A DNA stretch of 64,000 nt from UBA7805 sp036146215 (GTDB lineage Bacteria > Planctomycetota > Planctomycetia > Pirellulales > UBA7805): contig JAYYJN010000079.1 in the NCBI GenBank assembly GCA_036146215.1, positions 6,397 to 70,396 of the forward strand, written 5' to 3'. The notes beneath the pieces are model-generated. The model was not told the origin of the DNA. It made no database searches and was given only the letters and a program-made list of their open reading frames with translations. Positions 63,059-64,000 of this stretch are shown one piece after another; the first letter of the stretch is position 1; every line of letters begins with the position of its first letter. The translations under genes were made by a program, and so were the position numbers.

Positions 63059-64000
63059 TCGCTTGCCCTTCCGAGAAGGTGAATGGATTGATCGCACGCA
63101 ACCGGTGGCGTTCCGCTTTGAGGGAAAACCATTCGAAGGTTTTCTCGGCGACTCGCTTTCCAGTGCACTATGGGGAGCCGGAGCGCGTGTGCTGGGTCGG
63201 AGTTTTAAGTATCATCGAGCACGCGGCGTCTACAGTTTGACCGGTTACGATGTCAATTGTTTGGTGGAAGATGGACAGCGAACCAATTTGCGGGGCGATA
63301 CGCTGTCGATTGTTCCTGACTTGGATGTGCGTTCGGTAAATACGCTGGGCGGCGTTGATCGGGATCGGTTGAAAATCATTGACCGCTTCGGTGCGTTTAT
63401 GCCCGTTGGTTTTTACTACAAGGCGTTCTACACGCCACGCCGTCTGTTTTCGACGTACGAAAATCAGATGCGAAAAATTGCGGGCCTTGGGAAAATCAAT
63501 CCGAATGCGACACCCGTTGCCACGCCGAAGGATTATGCGTTTTGCGACCTTTTGGTGGTGGGCGGAGGCCCTTCGGGTCTGGCGGCTGCCATTGCGGCAG
63601 CCGAGACCGGTTTAGAAGTGCTGCTTGTGGACGAGCAACCGCACCTTGGCGGCAGCCTGCTCACCCAGCACGCCCATTCGAGCGAGGCAAGCGAAAAATG
63701 CTCCGAGTTGGTAGCAAAAGCCGAATCACTGGCCAATCTGCAAATCCGCCTTGGCACTCAGGTGGCCGGGCACTATGCCGACCAGTGGGTGGCATTGGTT
63801 GATCACAAGCGACTCACCAAGTTGCGAACGCGTAGCACGCTCTTTGCGACCGGTTGCGTCGAACAGCCGGCAGTGTTCCAGAACAATGATTTACCCGGTG
63901 TGATGCTCGGCTCTGCCGCACAGCGGCTCATCTACCTTTATCGGGTACCGCCTTGTCAGCAGGCAGTCATTCTTACGGCAAACCAGGATGGTTATCGCCT
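63051..64000 (+). CDS. mgdC: N-methylglutamate dehydrogenase subunit C (SoxA-like), 3' end cut by window
   Basis: The first 316 codons of a SoxA-like alpha subunit; the frame is open to the window edge. It begins MPDRLPFREGEWIDRTQPV. The N-terminal domain carries FEGFLGDSLSSALWGAGARV and GRSFKYHRARGVYSLTGYD, typical of the sarcosine oxidase alpha subunit. The NAD-binding core starts with LLVVGGGPSGLAAAIAAAE and DEQPHLGGSLL. The THF-binding aminomethyltransferase domain and the mgdD gene should lie beyond the window. ATG 63051 overlaps the mgdB stop, with GGGGGGAAA before it. Confidence 0.9.
   Translation, partial: MPDRLPFREGEWIDRTQPVAFRFEGKPFEGFLGDSLSSALWGAGARVLGRSFKYHRARGVYSLTGYDVNCLVEDGQRTNLRGDTLSIVPDLDVRSVNTLGGVDRDRLKIIDRFGAFMPVGFYYKAFYTPRRLFSTYENQMRKIAGLGKINPNATPVATPKDYAFCDLLVVGGGPSGLAAAIAAAETGLEVLLVDEQPHLGGSLLTQHAHSSEASEKCSELVAKAESLANLQIRLGTQVAGHYADQWVALVDHKRLTKLRTRSTLFATGCVEQPAVFQNNDLPGVMLGSAAQRLIYLYRVPPCQQAVILTANQDGYR

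Noticed and set aside
1..64000. tRNA, rRNA, CRISPR arrays, insertion sequences or prophage
   Set aside because: No cloverleaf-type sequence, regularly spaced repeats, transposase or integrase motifs were noticed on reading. A covariance search could still reveal small RNAs I cannot see.

Overview
The window reads as chromosomal DNA of a planctomycete, probably Pirellulales-like. The evidence is gene content: secreted sulfatases, a DUF1080 glycoside-acting protein fused to a ThuA domain, two large exported PQQ-type beta-propellers, an exported TPR-CHAT protein, a stand-alone ribosomal protein S4 and several small exported proteins with no clear relatives. TTG and GTG starts are frequent. I see no rRNA, tRNA, CRISPR array, transposase or phage gene.

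Layout. 1-16.4 kb: the 3' part of a NodU-type carbamoyltransferase; a DUF1080-ThuA protein; an ABC ATPase; a sulfatase; rpsD; mutY; then a co-directional locus (8.1-14.5 kb) of an ABC ATPase, an FtsX/MacB-like permease with an acidic His-containing loop, two tandem paralogous CxxC/NTR-like/helical-repeat proteins and two DUF3299-type proteins; then a second sulfatase. 16.9-20.2 kb: a PAS-GAF-REC signalling protein, a methyltransferase and a small hemerythrin-like protein. 20.5-24.6 kb: a glycosyltransferase-HAD phosphatase-glycosyltransferase operon. 24.6-30.5 kb: a DegT-type aminotransferase and two PQQ propellers. 30.5-38.6 kb, minus strand: a tightly packed eight-gene operon with a CarH/LitR-like MerR regulator, an FAD oxidoreductase, DUF1365, a CFA synthase, DUF1295, a second CFA-like methyltransferase, a class II photolyase and a Bcp peroxiredoxin. 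It is divergent from an SRPBCC-epimerase fusion. 40.3-44.8 kb: pilT, a GspE/PilB-like protein with destroyed nucleotide-binding motifs, cvpA and a membrane protein. 44.8-53 kb: hisF, moeA, glgX, hemB, DUF4186 and pckG. 53.2-56.3 kb: the TPR-CHAT protein.

57.1 kb to the right edge holds a complete-looking N-methylglutamate pathway for methylamine: mgsA-mgsB-mgsC (N-methylglutamate synthase), gmaS (gamma-glutamylmethylamide synthetase) and mgdA-mgdB-mgdC (N-methylglutamate dehydrogenase, the last cut by the window end). Methylamine would be joined to glutamate by GmaS, passed to N-methylglutamate by MgsABC, and oxidised by MgdABC(D) to a tetrahydrofolate-linked or free one-carbon unit.

The most striking single observation is an in-frame UGA at codon 298 of gmaS. 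It falls inside the conserved TVN-x-YKRL motif, the downstream frame is intact, and a hairpin-capable stretch just 3' carries the octamer CAGGTCTG followed by CCAATCG, as in the E. coli fdhF SECIS element as I remember it. This could be a selenocysteine-containing GmaS; a point nonsense mutation or an assembly error is the alternative. Other leads are a CarH-like regulator that lacks the B12-ligand histidine yet heads a photolyase/lipid-modification operon, and two apparent pseudo-enzymes (a GspE-like ATPase and a CHAT protease).
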